Origin: Haliclona indistincta
Lineage: Eukaryota; Porifera; Demospongiae; Haplosclerida; Chalinidae
Direction: 5' to 3'
NCBI GenBank assembly: GCA_964017065.1
Contig: OZ024787.1
Location: forward strand, 7,735,899-7,799,898
Length of the DNA: 64,000 bases
Both the position numbers and the translations under genes were made by a program. Shown piece by piece: positions 11,245 to 23,282 of the stretch (positions within the stretch are counted from its first letter, which is position 1; every line of letters starts with the position of its first letter). The notes below the pieces were generated by a model. The model was not told where the DNA came from, did not search any database, and worked only from the letters and a program-made list of their open reading frames with translations.

Positions 11245-11828
11245 TTACGTAAGCGCTAAGATTAATACACGAATTTATATGGGGCTTATGGGAGAGATCG
11301 CGATACTTTCGACATCTTTGTAGTGCTCTCCGTAAACTTGACAACCGCGTGGTCTTGCTGCTTGGGTTCCTCTACCTTCGCTCTGTCGAACGCAAAAGAC
11401 TACGCGTGTATTGGCAACATCGTTTTGGAGAAACGGGCGCGCAAACAAGCCCAAGTTACGCTAACTATGGCAAGCTTGTTGGGCATTTTTCTGGAGAGAA
11501 ACAATTTGGTAAAGCTGGATACTGTAAGAGTATACTGCGTGCAGGTACTGCTGCCAGCGGTTACTTGAACTGTGGAGGCTGAGTCCTTTGTTAGCTTGAT
11601 CTATAGTGCGAGTAGGCCTTTTTTGCGCGCCTGTTTCTCCAAAACGTTGTTGCCAATGCACTCGTGGTCTTTTGCGTTCGACAGAGCGAAGGTAGAGGAA
11701 CCCAAGCAGCAAGACCACGCGGTTGTCAAGTTTACGGAGAGCACTACAAAGATGTCGAAAGTATCGCAATCTCTCCCATAAGCCCCATATAAATTCGTGT
11801 ATTAATCTTAGCGCTTACGTAATCATCT
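11245..11828. mobile_element. Palindromic MITE with arms of about 200 bp
   Basis: The sequence from TTACGTAAGCGCTAAGATT at the left reappears as its reverse complement at the right end. The arms run to about 11,445 and from about 11,625, with high identity, around a loop of about 170 bp. The short open frames in the arms are the same sequence read on both strands and are not credible genes. It sits exactly at the end of foldback element B, so any target duplication is hard to see. The superfamily is not clear. Confidence 0.75.
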
Positions 11829-12083
11829 CACACACGTACACGTACCCCAGCTAGCCCGGAAGCCAACGCTAGCCAATATCGCTAATTAAATTCTTTAAGC
11901 TCTTAGTAGGAATGGCCTAATGTAAAGGCGGTTTGTGTGTAAAGGACAATTTTCCAGTTAGTACTGATTGCTGAGTGTTGCATATAATACAGTAGAACCT
12001 GATTATCTTTACTTGATAAAGTAGAGTAATAGACACTATTATTATTGATATACTATCAATGAAAAAGCTGTCCAATCTTTATT
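11829..12083. other. Flank with pogo-like terminal motif
   Basis: No gene is visible. The text around 11,985-12,060 (tacagtagaacctgattatc) recurs at 15,275-15,350 and 17,320-17,400 as 5' flank of other transporter copies. TA followed by CAGTAGAACCTG resembles the end of a pogo/Tigger-type transposon, but no matching right end was found. Confidence 0.4.
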
Positions 12084-13302
12084 AGGGAGACACGGTAGTG
12101 TCTCCCTATGTAGGGATGAACGAGAAAACAAGATGGCGGCTACATACAATGTATTAGCGTTCAAACGCTGATATTTCGCCTGGTGATAAATTTTATACGT
12201 CCAAAGACACTTAGATCTGCTCTCTGGCGTTGCCCCATCTTACAGTAGCAAGGAGATTGCTCGAAATTGTTACTAAAGTGACGAACCTGGAAACGGTGAA
12301 AATCGACTTTCGTCATCTTCGTTTTCTTAAGTTATTCTTCTTTCTTCCACTCGCCTAGCGCCTTTACGCGAGCAGTGTCAAGACCAAAACACCCACGAAC
12401 AGTCGTGAAATTCTCCTGGCATGTGCCTTTTGAACTTACTTTTTAGCGAAACGACGATATACATTTGACGAGCTCACGATCACGAACAGTTGTCAGCTAA
12501 GTGTTTGACGCCAATATTGTGATTACGTAATACGCACGTGACCAAACACACATGTAGAGTATCGCCATATGGAGAGCGCATATTGGCGTCTGGAGTCTTC
12601 GAAGAACAACTCACAGAGTAAGGTCGTGTAGTATCACCGTTCTGCTGCTTGCCAGATAGTATCACAGCCATACAGAAAATTCTAAACCAGAGTGGGCGGG
12701 GCTCGTATGCTGTGCATCCAGGCTGCAGCATGCATGAATGCATGTGCTAGTTTCACCATTTAGGAGCTACAAGTTAAAAAGCAATTATCAAGAAAAGCAA
12801 ACCAAACCAATGATGGAAACAAAAAAGAGATACATTATCTTGCCGAATTCGAACTGCACCAAAAATTTGAAACTCACTGTAAAAGAAAAAAGGACACAAA
12901 CAAGAAAATAAAAAGATTTCTAACGAAATCAAAAGGATGTAGGGATAAAGAAATCTGCTACTGGTCCACAATGTAAACCAACAAGGAGCAAGCATGGAAT
13001 GGTAACACGATTGACTTGCTAACAGACCATAGATCCCTACATCAGTGGCTGCATGACTACAGCAGTTCTGCTAGTTGCTATTGACTGACACCTGACATGA
13101 ATTGGTTAGCTTGTGACAAAATAATTATAGTATAGTCAAAATGTTATGTACAGCCACTGATGTAGGGATCTATGGTCTGTTAGCAAGTCAATCGTGTTAC
13201 CATTCCATGCTTGCTCCTTGTTGGTTTACATTGTGGACCAGTAGCAGATTTCTTTATCCCTACATCCTTTTGATTTCGTTAGAAATCTTTTTATTTTCTT
13301 TT
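12084..13302 (-). mobile_element. Foldback/hairpin-ended non-autonomous element, copy C
   Basis: This copy is in reverse orientation: the terminal stem-loop is at 12,084-12,107 with stem AGGGAGACAC pairing perfectly with GTGTCTCCCT, then the TGTAGGGATGAAC box, the tail, and the palindromic head at about 12,905-13,302, which ends with hairpin GATTTC-GTTA-GAAATC. The end box is TGTAGGGATAAA on the head side. The empty-site sequence is present at about 15,355-15,370 and 17,398-17,415 (ccaatctttattgatgca), so the insertion point lies between 'tttatt' and 'gatgca' with no obvious target duplication. Confidence 0.82.
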
Positions 13303-13341
13303 GATGCAATGGTGCATCAATAGAAATTATTTTGTAAAGCT

Positions 13342-13617
13342 TTATAGAAGATTTTTATCAGCATTGTAAACAAAGTCAAAGACTGCACTGATGAAGAAGA
13401 TTATATTATTGTGCCAGCGTACAACTGCACTAAGCTCACCTGAAGTGACACATATTATTTGATCTGTGAAAGGAAGCATGGCAGCTGACAAACATGAGTA
13501 GCCAACCCAACTAGAAATGTTGATAGCATACAGGGTTCTATGTGTAGAACCTCCTTTATTGTAAACAGAACATTTAGTTTGCTGGAAAAGAAACAATATA
13601 CACAAGTATGTAAGAAT
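13342..13617 (-). pseudogene. Short transporter relic downstream of copy 5
   Basis: A decayed fragment reads like AAMLPF.DQII..TSGELSAVVR of the transporter family around 13,410-13,490. Matching relics in the same position lie downstream of other copies (15,440-15,545; 17,490-17,570; 20,720-20,830; 43,420-43,560). They show that the duplicated unit already contained one intact gene and one older fragment. Confidence 0.6.
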
Positions 13618-15207
13618 AGAATTATGACTGATTGTGATCTATCACTATCAGAGTTCAGTGAACCATAGTATTGAGGATTTTCTCTCATGTACTCCTCCTC
13701 CTGGTCCATGTACCTCTCATAGTGTTCCTCCACTATGGCCTGTATGTTGATCTCTCTGTTCCTCTCACGTAGTATGTAGCACTTAGAAAGGACCAGGAAG
13801 ACCACAAACAGACCAATAAGAGAGACTGATTTTATGATGTCGTAACAACGTAAATTCAACAAGATAATAACAAGCAAAATTCATAAATACTTCCAGTAGC
13901 TGCTATTAATCCAAACACAAGACCTTTCATCTTGTCTGGTGACTGAGCAATCACAAACACAGGAAGTAGAATGCCAGATATAGTAAAGCCAATACGATAG
14001 AAAACAATAAGTCCAACTTTCCAGTACCACTCCACATAGCTATCTGGTGCTGTGACATTAGCTGCTACACAAGTGAGATATCTTTCTACATCATCTGAGA
14101 CTATTACACCATATACTGCTGATGCAGACAATAGTAGAAAGCACACTATAAACACAAACATGCCGGCACCAATGCATGTTAACATACTTGGATTACAACC
14201 ATAACTACACCGACGCACCGCGAGTTGATAGAACGGAATCAGTAGTAGAGGAATAAGCCAATTTTCAAAAGCATTTCCTATCAAAGAATCAGTATAGCTG
14301 CCATTTTCAGTAAAAAGGCTCAACATTGGAGTATCTGATAGATCAATAAGACTGAGTTGTAAGCATATGACCAATGGAAGCAAGCGTAGGACAGTCTTGA
14401 CATCCTCTACCTCCTCCTCAGTGAAGGGTCCTCCGAATTTCTCCTTGCCATAGTCCATACGTGTGGGCTGTTCCTCATCAATATAGGTGAAGGCACTGCG
14501 TCTCTCAGGGTATCTGTGCTTCCTAGTGTAGTTGAGTACCTGTATGATGAGCTTGATGGGGTTAGTGACCTTATGAGTCCTGTCCAACCACTGCTGACAC
14601 AAGCAGTCACTGATGATGATCACAGCAAGAGGAACAGCAAAAATAACAGTCATTCAACAGTGATAGATGAAGGCAGTACATAAAGAAATGTGACTATATC
14701 AGACACAGCATCACCTAGCTCAACAGCCCAATAATACCAGCATACAACTGCACTAAGCTCATCTGAAGTGGCACCAATTATCTGATCTGATATGAAGGGA
14801 AGCATGGCTATTGGGTAACATGCTAGTCCAATGTACACAAGAAGTGATCCTACAACTAAAAGCAAGGTAGAAGCAACTCCTCCAGTAATTATTCTAAGAA
14901 ACAGGAAAATGCTTGCAAAAAATGTTACAAATGAAACAAAATTGATTACGTTATATCTTCCAAATTTAACATCAGCAAACCAACCAGCAACAGGAGCAAA
15001 AATAAATGTAATGTTTCCCAAATTCACAGCAAGAGGATTACTCAATACTTCAATTTGAAAGAACATGTTCCATGAGAATGACAGCAATGCCTGCCACACC
15101 AGTAGCAACAATATCTTCTTACTACAGCAGGTATTGGGTGATCTCCTCCACCATTGCTTCCAGCGACTGTAACCAAAAGACTGTGATGCTCTAGTGGAAT
15201 CAGCCAT
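13618..15207 (-). pseudogene. SLC15/POT-like transporter pseudogene (copy 5)
   Basis: The frame opens at 15,207 (MADSTRASQ) and keeps the POT motif, but stops at 14,650, where a base is lost and GAATTGGCT has become GAATGACT. A second open part (14,653-13,856) carries the loop (DCLCQQWLDRTHKV) and the EEEVEDVK block but breaks near 13,870, where two more bases are missing in VEFTLC..DII. A third part (about 13,877-13,620) keeps the acidic C-tail and runs past the normal stop. The lesions are independent of those in the other copies. Confidence 0.85.
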
Positions 15208-15677
15208 GAAGAGACAGCAAATTGTAAAGGACAGTTATTCCAGTTACGTAGTACTGATTGCTGAGTGTTGCATAATAATACAGTAGAAACTGATTATCTT
15301 GACTCGAAAAGTAGAGTAATAGACACTATACTATTGATATACAAAAAGCTGTCCAATCTTTATTGATGCATAATTATTTTGTAAATCTTTATAGAACATT
15401 TATCAACATTGTAAACAAAGTCAAAAGACTGCACGGATGAACAAAATTATATTGTGCCAGCGCACAATTGCACTAAGCTCATCTGAAGTGGCACCAATTA
15501 TTTGGTCAGTGAAAGGAAGCATGGCAGCTGACAAATATGAGTAGCCAACTGAACTAGAATGTTGCTAATGACAACAGCATGCAGGGTTCTATGTGTAGAA
15601 CCTCCTTTATTGTAAACAGAACAATTATTTTGCTTGAAAAGAAACAATAATATACACAAGTACGTAAGTAGAACATG
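15208..15677. repeat. Duplicon flank with transporter relic
   Basis: This is non-coding flank between copies 5 and 6. It contains the pogo-like flank text (15,275-15,350), the empty-site sequence for element C (around 15,358-15,370), and a relic of the transporter (15,440-15,545) on the minus strand. No gene is visible. Confidence 0.6.
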
Positions 15678-17262
15678 TTACAGTGACTGTGATCTATCAC
15701 TATCAGAGTTCAGTGAACCATAGTATTGTGGATTTTCTCTCCTGTACTCCTCCTCCTGGTCTATGTACCTCTCATAGTGTTCCTCCACTATGGCCTGTAT
15801 GTTGATCTCTCTGTTCCTCTCACGAAGTGTGTAGCACTTTGAAAGGACCAGGAAGACCACAAACAGTACAACAAGAGAGACTGATTTTATAACGTCAGAA
15901 CACAACGTAAATTCAACAAGAAAAGAACAAGCAAAATTCACAATGCCTCCAGTAACCTCTATTAACCCAAACACAAGACCTTTCATCTTGTCTGGTGACT
16001 GAGCAATGACAAACACAGGAAGTAGAACTCCAGATATAGTAAAACCAATACGATAGAAAACAATAAGTCCAACTTTCCAGTACCACTCCACACAACTATC
16101 TGGTGCTGTGGTATTAGCTGCTAGACAAGAGAGATATCTTTGTACATCATTTGAGACTATTACACCATATAGTGCTGATGCAGACAATAATATAAAGCAC
16201 ACTATAAACACAAACATGCCTGCACCAATGCATGTTAACATACTTGGATTACAACCATAACGACCCCGACGCATCGCGAGTTGATAGAACGGAATCAGTA
16301 GTAGAGGAATCAACCAATCTTCAAATGCATCACCTATTAAAGATTCGGTAAAGCTGCCATTTTCAGTAAAAATGCTTAACATTGGAGTATCTGATAGACC
16401 AACAAGACTGAGATATAAGAATGTGATCAATGGAAGCAAGCGTAGGACAGTCTTGACATCCTCTACCTCCTCCTCAGTGAAGGGTCCTCCAAATTTCTCT
16501 TTGCCATAGTCCATTCGTGTGGGCTGTTCCTCATCAATATAGGTGAAGGCACTGCGTCTCTCAGGGTATCTGTGCTTCCTGGTGTAGTTGAGTACCTGTA
16601 TGATGAGCTTGATGGGGTTAGTGATCTTATGAGTCTTGTCCAACCACTGCTGACACAAGCAGTCACTGATGATGATCACAGCAAGAGGAACAGCACAGAT
16701 AACAGCCAATTCGACTGTGACAGCTGAAGAGTACATAAAGAAATGCGACTATACCAGACACAGCAACACCAAGTTTAGTAACCCAGTAGTACCAACATAC
16801 AACTGCAATAAGCTAATCTGAAGTGGCACCAATTATCTGATCTGATATAAATGGAAGCATGGCTATTGGGTAACATGCTTGTCCAATGTACACTAGAAGA
16901 GATGCTAAATCTAAAAGCAGGGTAGAAACAACTCCACTAGTAATCACTCCAAGAAACAGGAAAATGTTTGCAAAAAATGTAACAAATGAAACAAGACTGA
17001 CTACTTTATATCTTCCAAATTTAACATCAGCAAACCAACCAGCAACAGGAGCGAGAATAAATGAAATGTATCCCAAATTCACGGCAATAGGATCACTTAG
17101 TACTTCATTTTGAAAGAACATGTTCCATGAGAATGACAGCAATGCCTGCCACACCAGTAGCAACAGTATCTTCTTGCTACAGCAGGTATTGGATGATCTC
17201 CTCCACCATTGCTTCCAGCGACTGTAACCAAAAGACTGTGATGCTCTAGTAGAATCAGCCAT
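15678..17262 (-). pseudogene. SLC15/POT-like transporter pseudogene (copy 6)
   Basis: The frame opens at 17,262 (MADSTRASQ). The codon for the Glu of SDEL has become TAG near 16,815, and two bases are missing near 16,735, where relatives read LPSA. Downstream, 350 codons remain open to 15,678, with the loop, EEEVEDVK block, QSPDKMKGLVFG block and a tail ending SDRSQSL. With one nonsense and one frameshift lesion the gene cannot make a full protein. A shorter product from the downstream part would lack the first helices. Confidence 0.85.
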
Positions 17263-17693
17263 GAAGAGCAAATTGTAAAGGACAGTTATTCCAGTTAGTA
17301 CTGATTGCTGAGTGTTGCATATAATACAGTAGAAACTGATTATCTTGACTCGAAAAGTAGAGTAATAGACACTATACTATTGATATACAAAAAGCTGTCC
17401 AATCTTTATTGATGCAGTGATGCACCAATAGAATTATTTTGTAAATCTTTATAGAACATTTATCAACATTGTAAGCAAAGTCAAAAGACTGCACGGATGA
17501 ACAAAATTATATTGTGCCAACGCACAATTGCACTAAGCTATGGCTGCTGACAAACATGCGTCGCCAAGCCCAACTAGAATGTTGCTAATGACAACAGCAT
17601 GCAGGGTTCTATTGGTAGAACCTCCTTTATTGTAAACAGAACAATTAGTTTGCTTGACAATGTACATGTACACACGTATGTAAGTAGAACATG
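17263..17693. repeat. Duplicon flank with transporter relic
   Basis: This is non-coding flank homologous to 15,208-15,677, with the element C empty site at about 17,398-17,415 and a transporter relic near 17,490-17,570 (minus). No gene is visible. Confidence 0.6.
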
Positions 17694-19250
17694 TTACAGT
17701 GACTGTGATCTATCACTATCAGAGTTCAGTGAACCATAGTATTGTGGATTTTCTTTCCTGTACTCCTCCTCCTGGTCCATGTACCTCTCATAGTGTTCCT
17801 CCACTATGGCCTGTATGTTGATCTCTCTATTCCTCTCACGTAGTGTGTAGCACTTAGAAAAGACCAGGAATACCACAAACAAAATAACCAGAGAGATTGA
17901 TTTTATGATGTCAGAACATAAGGTCATATCAACAAGGTTAAGGTAATAATAAGCAAAGTTTACAATACCAGTAAAAGCCATCATTAATCCAAATATAAGA
18001 CCTTTCATCTTGTCTGGTGACTGAGCAATCACAAACACAGGAAGTAGAATGTCACATATAATGTACCCAATACGATAGAACACAATAAGTCCAACTTTCC
18101 AGTACCACTCCACATAACCATCTGGTGCTGTGCCATTAGCTGCTAGACAAGTGAGATATCTTTCTACATCATTTGAGACTATTACACCATATAGTGCTGA
18201 TGCAGACAATAATATAAAGCACACTATAAACACAAACATGCCGGCACCAATGCATGTTAACATACTTGGATTACAACCATAACTACATCGACGCAGCGCG
18301 AGTTGATAGGACGGAATCAGTAGTAGAGGAATAAGCCAATCTTCAAATGCATCTCCTATCAAAGAATCAGCAAAGCTGCCATTTTCAGAAAAAATGCTTA
18401 ACATTGGAGTATCTGATAGACCAACAAGACTGAGGTGCAAACATATGACTATTGGAATCAAACGTACGACAGTCTTGACATCCTCTACCTCCTCCTCGGT
18501 GAAGGTTCCTCCAAATCCATTCGTGTTGGCTGTTCCTCATCAATATAGGTGAAGGCACTGCGTCTCTCAGGGTATCTGTGCTTCCTAGTGTAGTTGAATA
18601 CCTGTATGATGAGCTTGATGGGATTAGTGACCTTATGAGTTTTGTCCAACCACTGCTGACACAAGCAGTCACTGATGATGATCATAGCAAGAGGAATAGC
18701 ACAGATAATAGCCAATTCGACATTGACAGCTGAAGGAAGTACATAAAGAAATGCGACTATATCAGACACAGCAACACCAAGCTTAGTAACCCAGTAATAC
18801 CAGCATACAACTGCACTAAGCTCATCTGAAGTGGCACCAATTATCTGATCTGATATAAATGGAAGCATGACTATTGGGTAACATGCTAGTCCAATGTACA
18901 CGAGAAGAGATGCTAAATTCAATAGCAAGGTAGAAGCAAATCCTCCAGTAATCATTCCAAGAAACAGGAAAATACTTGCAAAAAATGTAGCAAATGAAGC
19001 AAAATTGATTACGTTATATCTTCCAACCAGCAACAGGAGCAAGAATAAATGAAATGCGTCCCAAATTCACGGCAATAGGCATACTCAGTACTTCATTTTG
19101 AAAGAACATGTTCCATGAGAATGACAGCAATGCCTGCCACACCAATAGCAACAGTATCTTCTTACTACAGCAGGTAGTGGGTGATCTCCTCCACCATTGC
19201 TTCCAGCTACTGTAACCAAAAGACTGTGATGCTCTAGTCGAATCGTCCAT
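17694..19250 (-). pseudogene. SLC15/POT-like transporter pseudogene (copy 7)
   Basis: The frame starts at 19,250 (MDDSTRASQ) but loses about 20 bases at the POT motif near 19,022 (the FADVKFG codons are missing). It loses about 17 more near 18,513, removing the YGKEKFG codons of the loop. The three resulting open parts (19,250-19,014; 19,042-18,485; 18,461-17,694) together cover the whole family length, including a tail ending SDRSQSL. These deletions are too large for simple sequencing error, so this is a true pseudogene. Confidence 0.87.
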
Positions 19251-19369
19251 GAAGAGACAGCAAATTAAAATTAATTGTAAAGGACAATTTTTCCGGTTAG
19301 TACTGATTGCTGAGTGTTGCATATAATACAGTGAAACATGATTATCTTGACTGAGTAATAGACACTATT

Positions 19370-20580
19370 AGGGAGGCACGGTAGTGCCTCCCTATGTAGG
19401 GTTAAACGAGAAAACAAGATGGCGGCTACATACAATGTATTAGCGTTCAAACGCTGATATTTCGCCTGGCGATGAATTCTATACGTCCAAAGACACTTAG
19501 ACCTGGTCTCTGGCGTTGCCCCATCGTACAGTAGCAAGGAGATTGCTCGAACTTGTTACTAAAGTGACGAACCGGAAAACGGTGAAAATCGACTTTCGTC
19601 ATCTTCGTTTTCTTCTTCTTCTTTCTTCAACTCGCCTAGCGCCTTTACGCGAGCAGTGACGAGACCAAAACACCCACGAACAGTCGTGAAATTCTCCTGG
19701 CAGGTGCCTTTTGAACTTTGTTTTTAGCGAAACGGCGATATACATTCCGCGAGTTCTCGATCGTGATCCATTGTCAGCTAAGTGTTAGACGCCATTAGTG
19801 TGATTGCGCAATACGCACGTGACCAAGTAGTGGCTAGCGCACGTGACCGAGCACTAGCTTGAGTATAGCCGCGCCGTATGGAACACGGAGAACACATATT
19901 TGTCTGGAGTCGTCGAAGAACTGTAAGCTCGTGTAAAATCAACATTCTGCGCTCGCCAGATCATTATAACCGCCGTATGGTCTACAAACAAGTGTGGGTG
20001 GGGCTCGAATGCATGCCTAGCTAGCCTGCATGCATGAGCTATGCGTAGGCGACCTGATATACAGCATAACAATTATTTTTAGCTACAACTTTAAAATTGT
20101 TAATAAAGAAAAGCCATCAATAACAGGAAAACTAAACCAATGGTGGAAACAATGACGGCTCAGTACATGCATGATATTGAACTGCACATCACTGAATAAG
20201 AAAAAAGGACACAAACAAGAAAATAAAAAGATTTCTATCGAAATCAAAAGGATGTAGGGTTGTGAAATCTACCACTGGTCGACAATGTAAACTAACAAGG
20301 AACAAGCATGGAATGGTAACACGATTGACTTGCTAACAGACCATAGATCCCTACATCAGTGGCTGCACATAAGAATGCACGTCAGGTGTCAATCAACAGC
20401 AACTAGCAGAACTAGCTATAGTCAGCCAAAGCAGCCACTGATGTAGGGATCTATGGTCTGTTAGCAAGTCAATCGTGTTACCATTCCATGCTTGTTCCTT
20501 GTTAGTTTACATTGTCGACCAGTGGTAGATTTCACAACCCTACATCCTTTTGATTTCGATAGAAATCTTTTTATTTTCTT
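19370..20580 (-). mobile_element. Foldback/hairpin-ended non-autonomous element, copy D
   Basis: This copy is in reverse orientation: terminal stem-loop at 19,370-19,393 (stem AGGGAGGCAC with GTGCCTCCCT, fully paired), then box TGTAGGGTTAAAC, tail with two CACGTG sites near 19,817-19,845, and palindromic head at about 20,218-20,580. On the head side the end box is also changed, to GATGTAGGGTTGTG, in both arms, whereas the inner arm motif keeps TGTAGGGAT. No coding sequence is visible. Confidence 0.82.
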
Positions 20581-20893
20581 GTACTACATGTATCGATATA
20601 CTATCAATGAAAAAGCTGTCCAATCTTTATTGATGCAGTTGTGCATCAATATAAATTATTTTGTAAATCTTTATAGAAGATTTATCAGCATTGTAAACAA
20701 AGTCAAAAGACTGCACTGATGAATAAAATTATATTGAACCAGCGTACAATTGCACTAAGCTCATCTGAAGTGGCACCAATTATTTAATTTGTGAAAGGAA
20801 GCATAGGCTGACAAACATGCGTAGCCAACCCAACTAGAATGTTGCTAATAACAACAGCATGCAGGGTTCTATTGATAGAACCCTGCATAGAAA
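20581..20893. repeat. Duplicon remnant with transporter relic
   Basis: The sequence continues the duplicon flank interrupted by element D and contains a relic of the transporter on the minus strand (20,720-20,830). It ends the left part of the array. Confidence 0.55.
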
Positions 20894-21093
20894 ATGGACA
20901 CAGGAGAACAACTAGCAAAGGTACCAGAAACACATCATCTTTAAAAAACTCTATGTATAATTATGTTTTGTTCTGTGTTCAGGCGGCCATCGGTCAAAAC
21001 TTGTCACCAATCGACCCTCTTGACCAGCAACTCACAGATATGGTTGACAGACTAATGGAATCACTGCAGTCATCATCAGGAAATCGCCAATGA
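20894..21093 (+). CDS. Possible two-exon small protein, 45 aa
   Basis: An ATG at 20,894 opens nine codons (MDTGEQLAK) ending at a GT donor (gtacca, 20,921). After a 62-nt intron with a pyrimidine tract and CAG acceptor (20,981-20,982), 36 codons in the same phase run to TGA at 21,091-21,093. The product is small, acidic and hydrophilic, with a heptad-like stretch (LDQQLTDMVDRLMESL) that could form an amphipathic helix; there is no signal peptide or membrane segment. It ends only 115 bp before the lipase maturation factor start on the same strand. I do not recognise the family. It might instead be the last exon of a longer gene whose upstream exons lie outside or within the array. Confidence 0.4.
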
Positions 21094-21208
21094 CATTATT
21101 AATTTTTTGCAGTGAATTTTTTACTAAAATTCAAATTGAAATACATGCGTGGTTTGTATTTTTTTGCAGCATAGCTTGTATTTTTGCACAATAATCTAGA
21201 CAATAATA

Positions 21209-23245
21209 ATGGCGGATGACGTCGTCGTCGACTCGAGGAAGGAAGCTGATCATGAGCTACGCAAGCGACGTGTAGCAGATGAAAACAATGAGAAGACAGG
21301 CAGAAGTAGCAGTGAGCCTGAAAAGCAACTTGTCGAGGACAAAGCTACAAAGAAAAGCAGCTCCGCTTCTGGTTCTTTGTCACCAGGAAGCTACTGGCTG
21401 ACTAGAATCATCTTCATACGATCTCTTGGATTTATATATTGTAAGGCAAAGAGACACAACGTCTTGTAACTCGCTAACTCATTTGCATTTTCTGGGGGTA
21501 CTATTCTTTCTTCACATAATTAATGCTATCTTTCCTCCATTTTCTACAGTTGTAGCATTCTTTGTTGCTCTAAACCAGAACAAGGAGCTCCTGGGTAGCA
21601 ATGGGCTCCTCCCTATTCCTCTCTACCTTCAGAAAGTCCGCCAATACATTCAGCAGCAACACAATTCATCGTCCACTGCCGTCCTTCTTGAGACAGCTCC
21701 AACTCTACTCTGGTGGGTAACAGAGGAGAACATGGATGCCGCTCTAGACTACATAGCCTACACTGGAATGGCTCTCTCGGCCATTTTGATTATTCTGGGA
21801 GCTGGTAACGCTGTCATATTTGCACTGCTCTGGGTGCTTTATCATTCACTATCCAGTGTGGGACAGACATGGTGAGTCAGTAACTCATCACCTACTTACT
21901 TACTTCAAACACTCACTTGCTTACTTGCTCACTCACTCACTCACTCACTCACTCACTCACTCACTCACTCACTCACTCACTCACTCACTCACTTACTCAC
22001 TCAGTCGCTTACTCACTCACTCACTCCTCTCTCACTCACTCATTCACTCACTCAGTCACTTACTTACTCACTCAGCCGCTTACTCACTCACTCAGTCGCT
22101 TACTCACTCACTCAGTCGCTTACTCACTCACTCAGTCGCTTACTTGCTCAATGCCCTTACACCTACTTATTTCTTTCTAGGTACTCATTTGGTGAGAACA
22201 ATAATGCTTTCCTTTTGAACTGATTCAATATAATGCATTCCAGGTTGGGAATCACAGCTACTTGAGACTGGGTTTCTGGCTATATTTCTCAGTCCGGTTC
22301 TCAGTCTGCGGCAGCTACCCAGACACACCCACTCTAGCTTGGTTGTAGTGTGGGGCTATCGATGGCTCATCTTTAGAATCATGCTAGGAGCGGTAAGTTT
22401 CAGAAAGAGCAACATTCTGCTTGCAAATTTAAACAAGCACTGTAATGTACTGTAGAATTTTTTTGTAATTCCCGCTCATTTTTATGGAGATTGAAATTTT
22501 TACAAACATAGGATCTGAACATGAAATTTTTGTCTGGATTAAGTAAAGCATCCTTGTGTGTTTCTTAGGGGCTGATCAAGATCAGAGGAGACCAGTGCTG
22601 GAAGGACCTGACTTGTATGAACTACCACTATGAGTGAGTCACCAGATCACCTGACCACGCCCACCGGACACACCTCTTTACCACAGATCCAACCGGTGCC
22701 AAACCCACTCAGCTACTATCTCCATCAGAGCCCTGAGATCGTGCACATGATGGAGACAGCTGGGAACCATGTCGTGGAACATATCGTGCCATTTTTCATC
22801 TTTCTTCCTGGACCTTTCTGTGCCCTATGTGGTCTACTACAAATACTGTTTCAGGTAAAAACTACATTGACATCACTCACATGTCACTACATACTCTCCA
22901 ATTCACTTGCCTAATATCCATCCATCATTCAGTGACTGATAATGATTGATTCGTTCAGTTACGTATTATCATTCTGTTCAATGGTGGTGTGAAACAGATG
23001 ATTCTAGTGCAATATGCTAGAACACCTAATAAGGAACAGCACACCCACGTGTGCTATTTTCACACACTCGCAATTAAAGAGACATAACTCACTAGTAGCT
23101 GCATCCTCTATCTGCATTCTTTCTGAGATAAAAACTTTTTGATCCTGGCATTATCTCGGTACATGTGTGAATACTGCTTGTACATCATAGCGGTAGACAA
23201 GAAGTTAAATGAGCACTGAATTAATTTTTATTTCACCTCTCTCTT

Positions 23246-23282
<37 letters not shown>

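Noticed and set aside
11323..11781. Several frames of 60-100 codons on both strands
   Set aside because: They are mirror images from the arms of a palindromic MITE, with no domain features.
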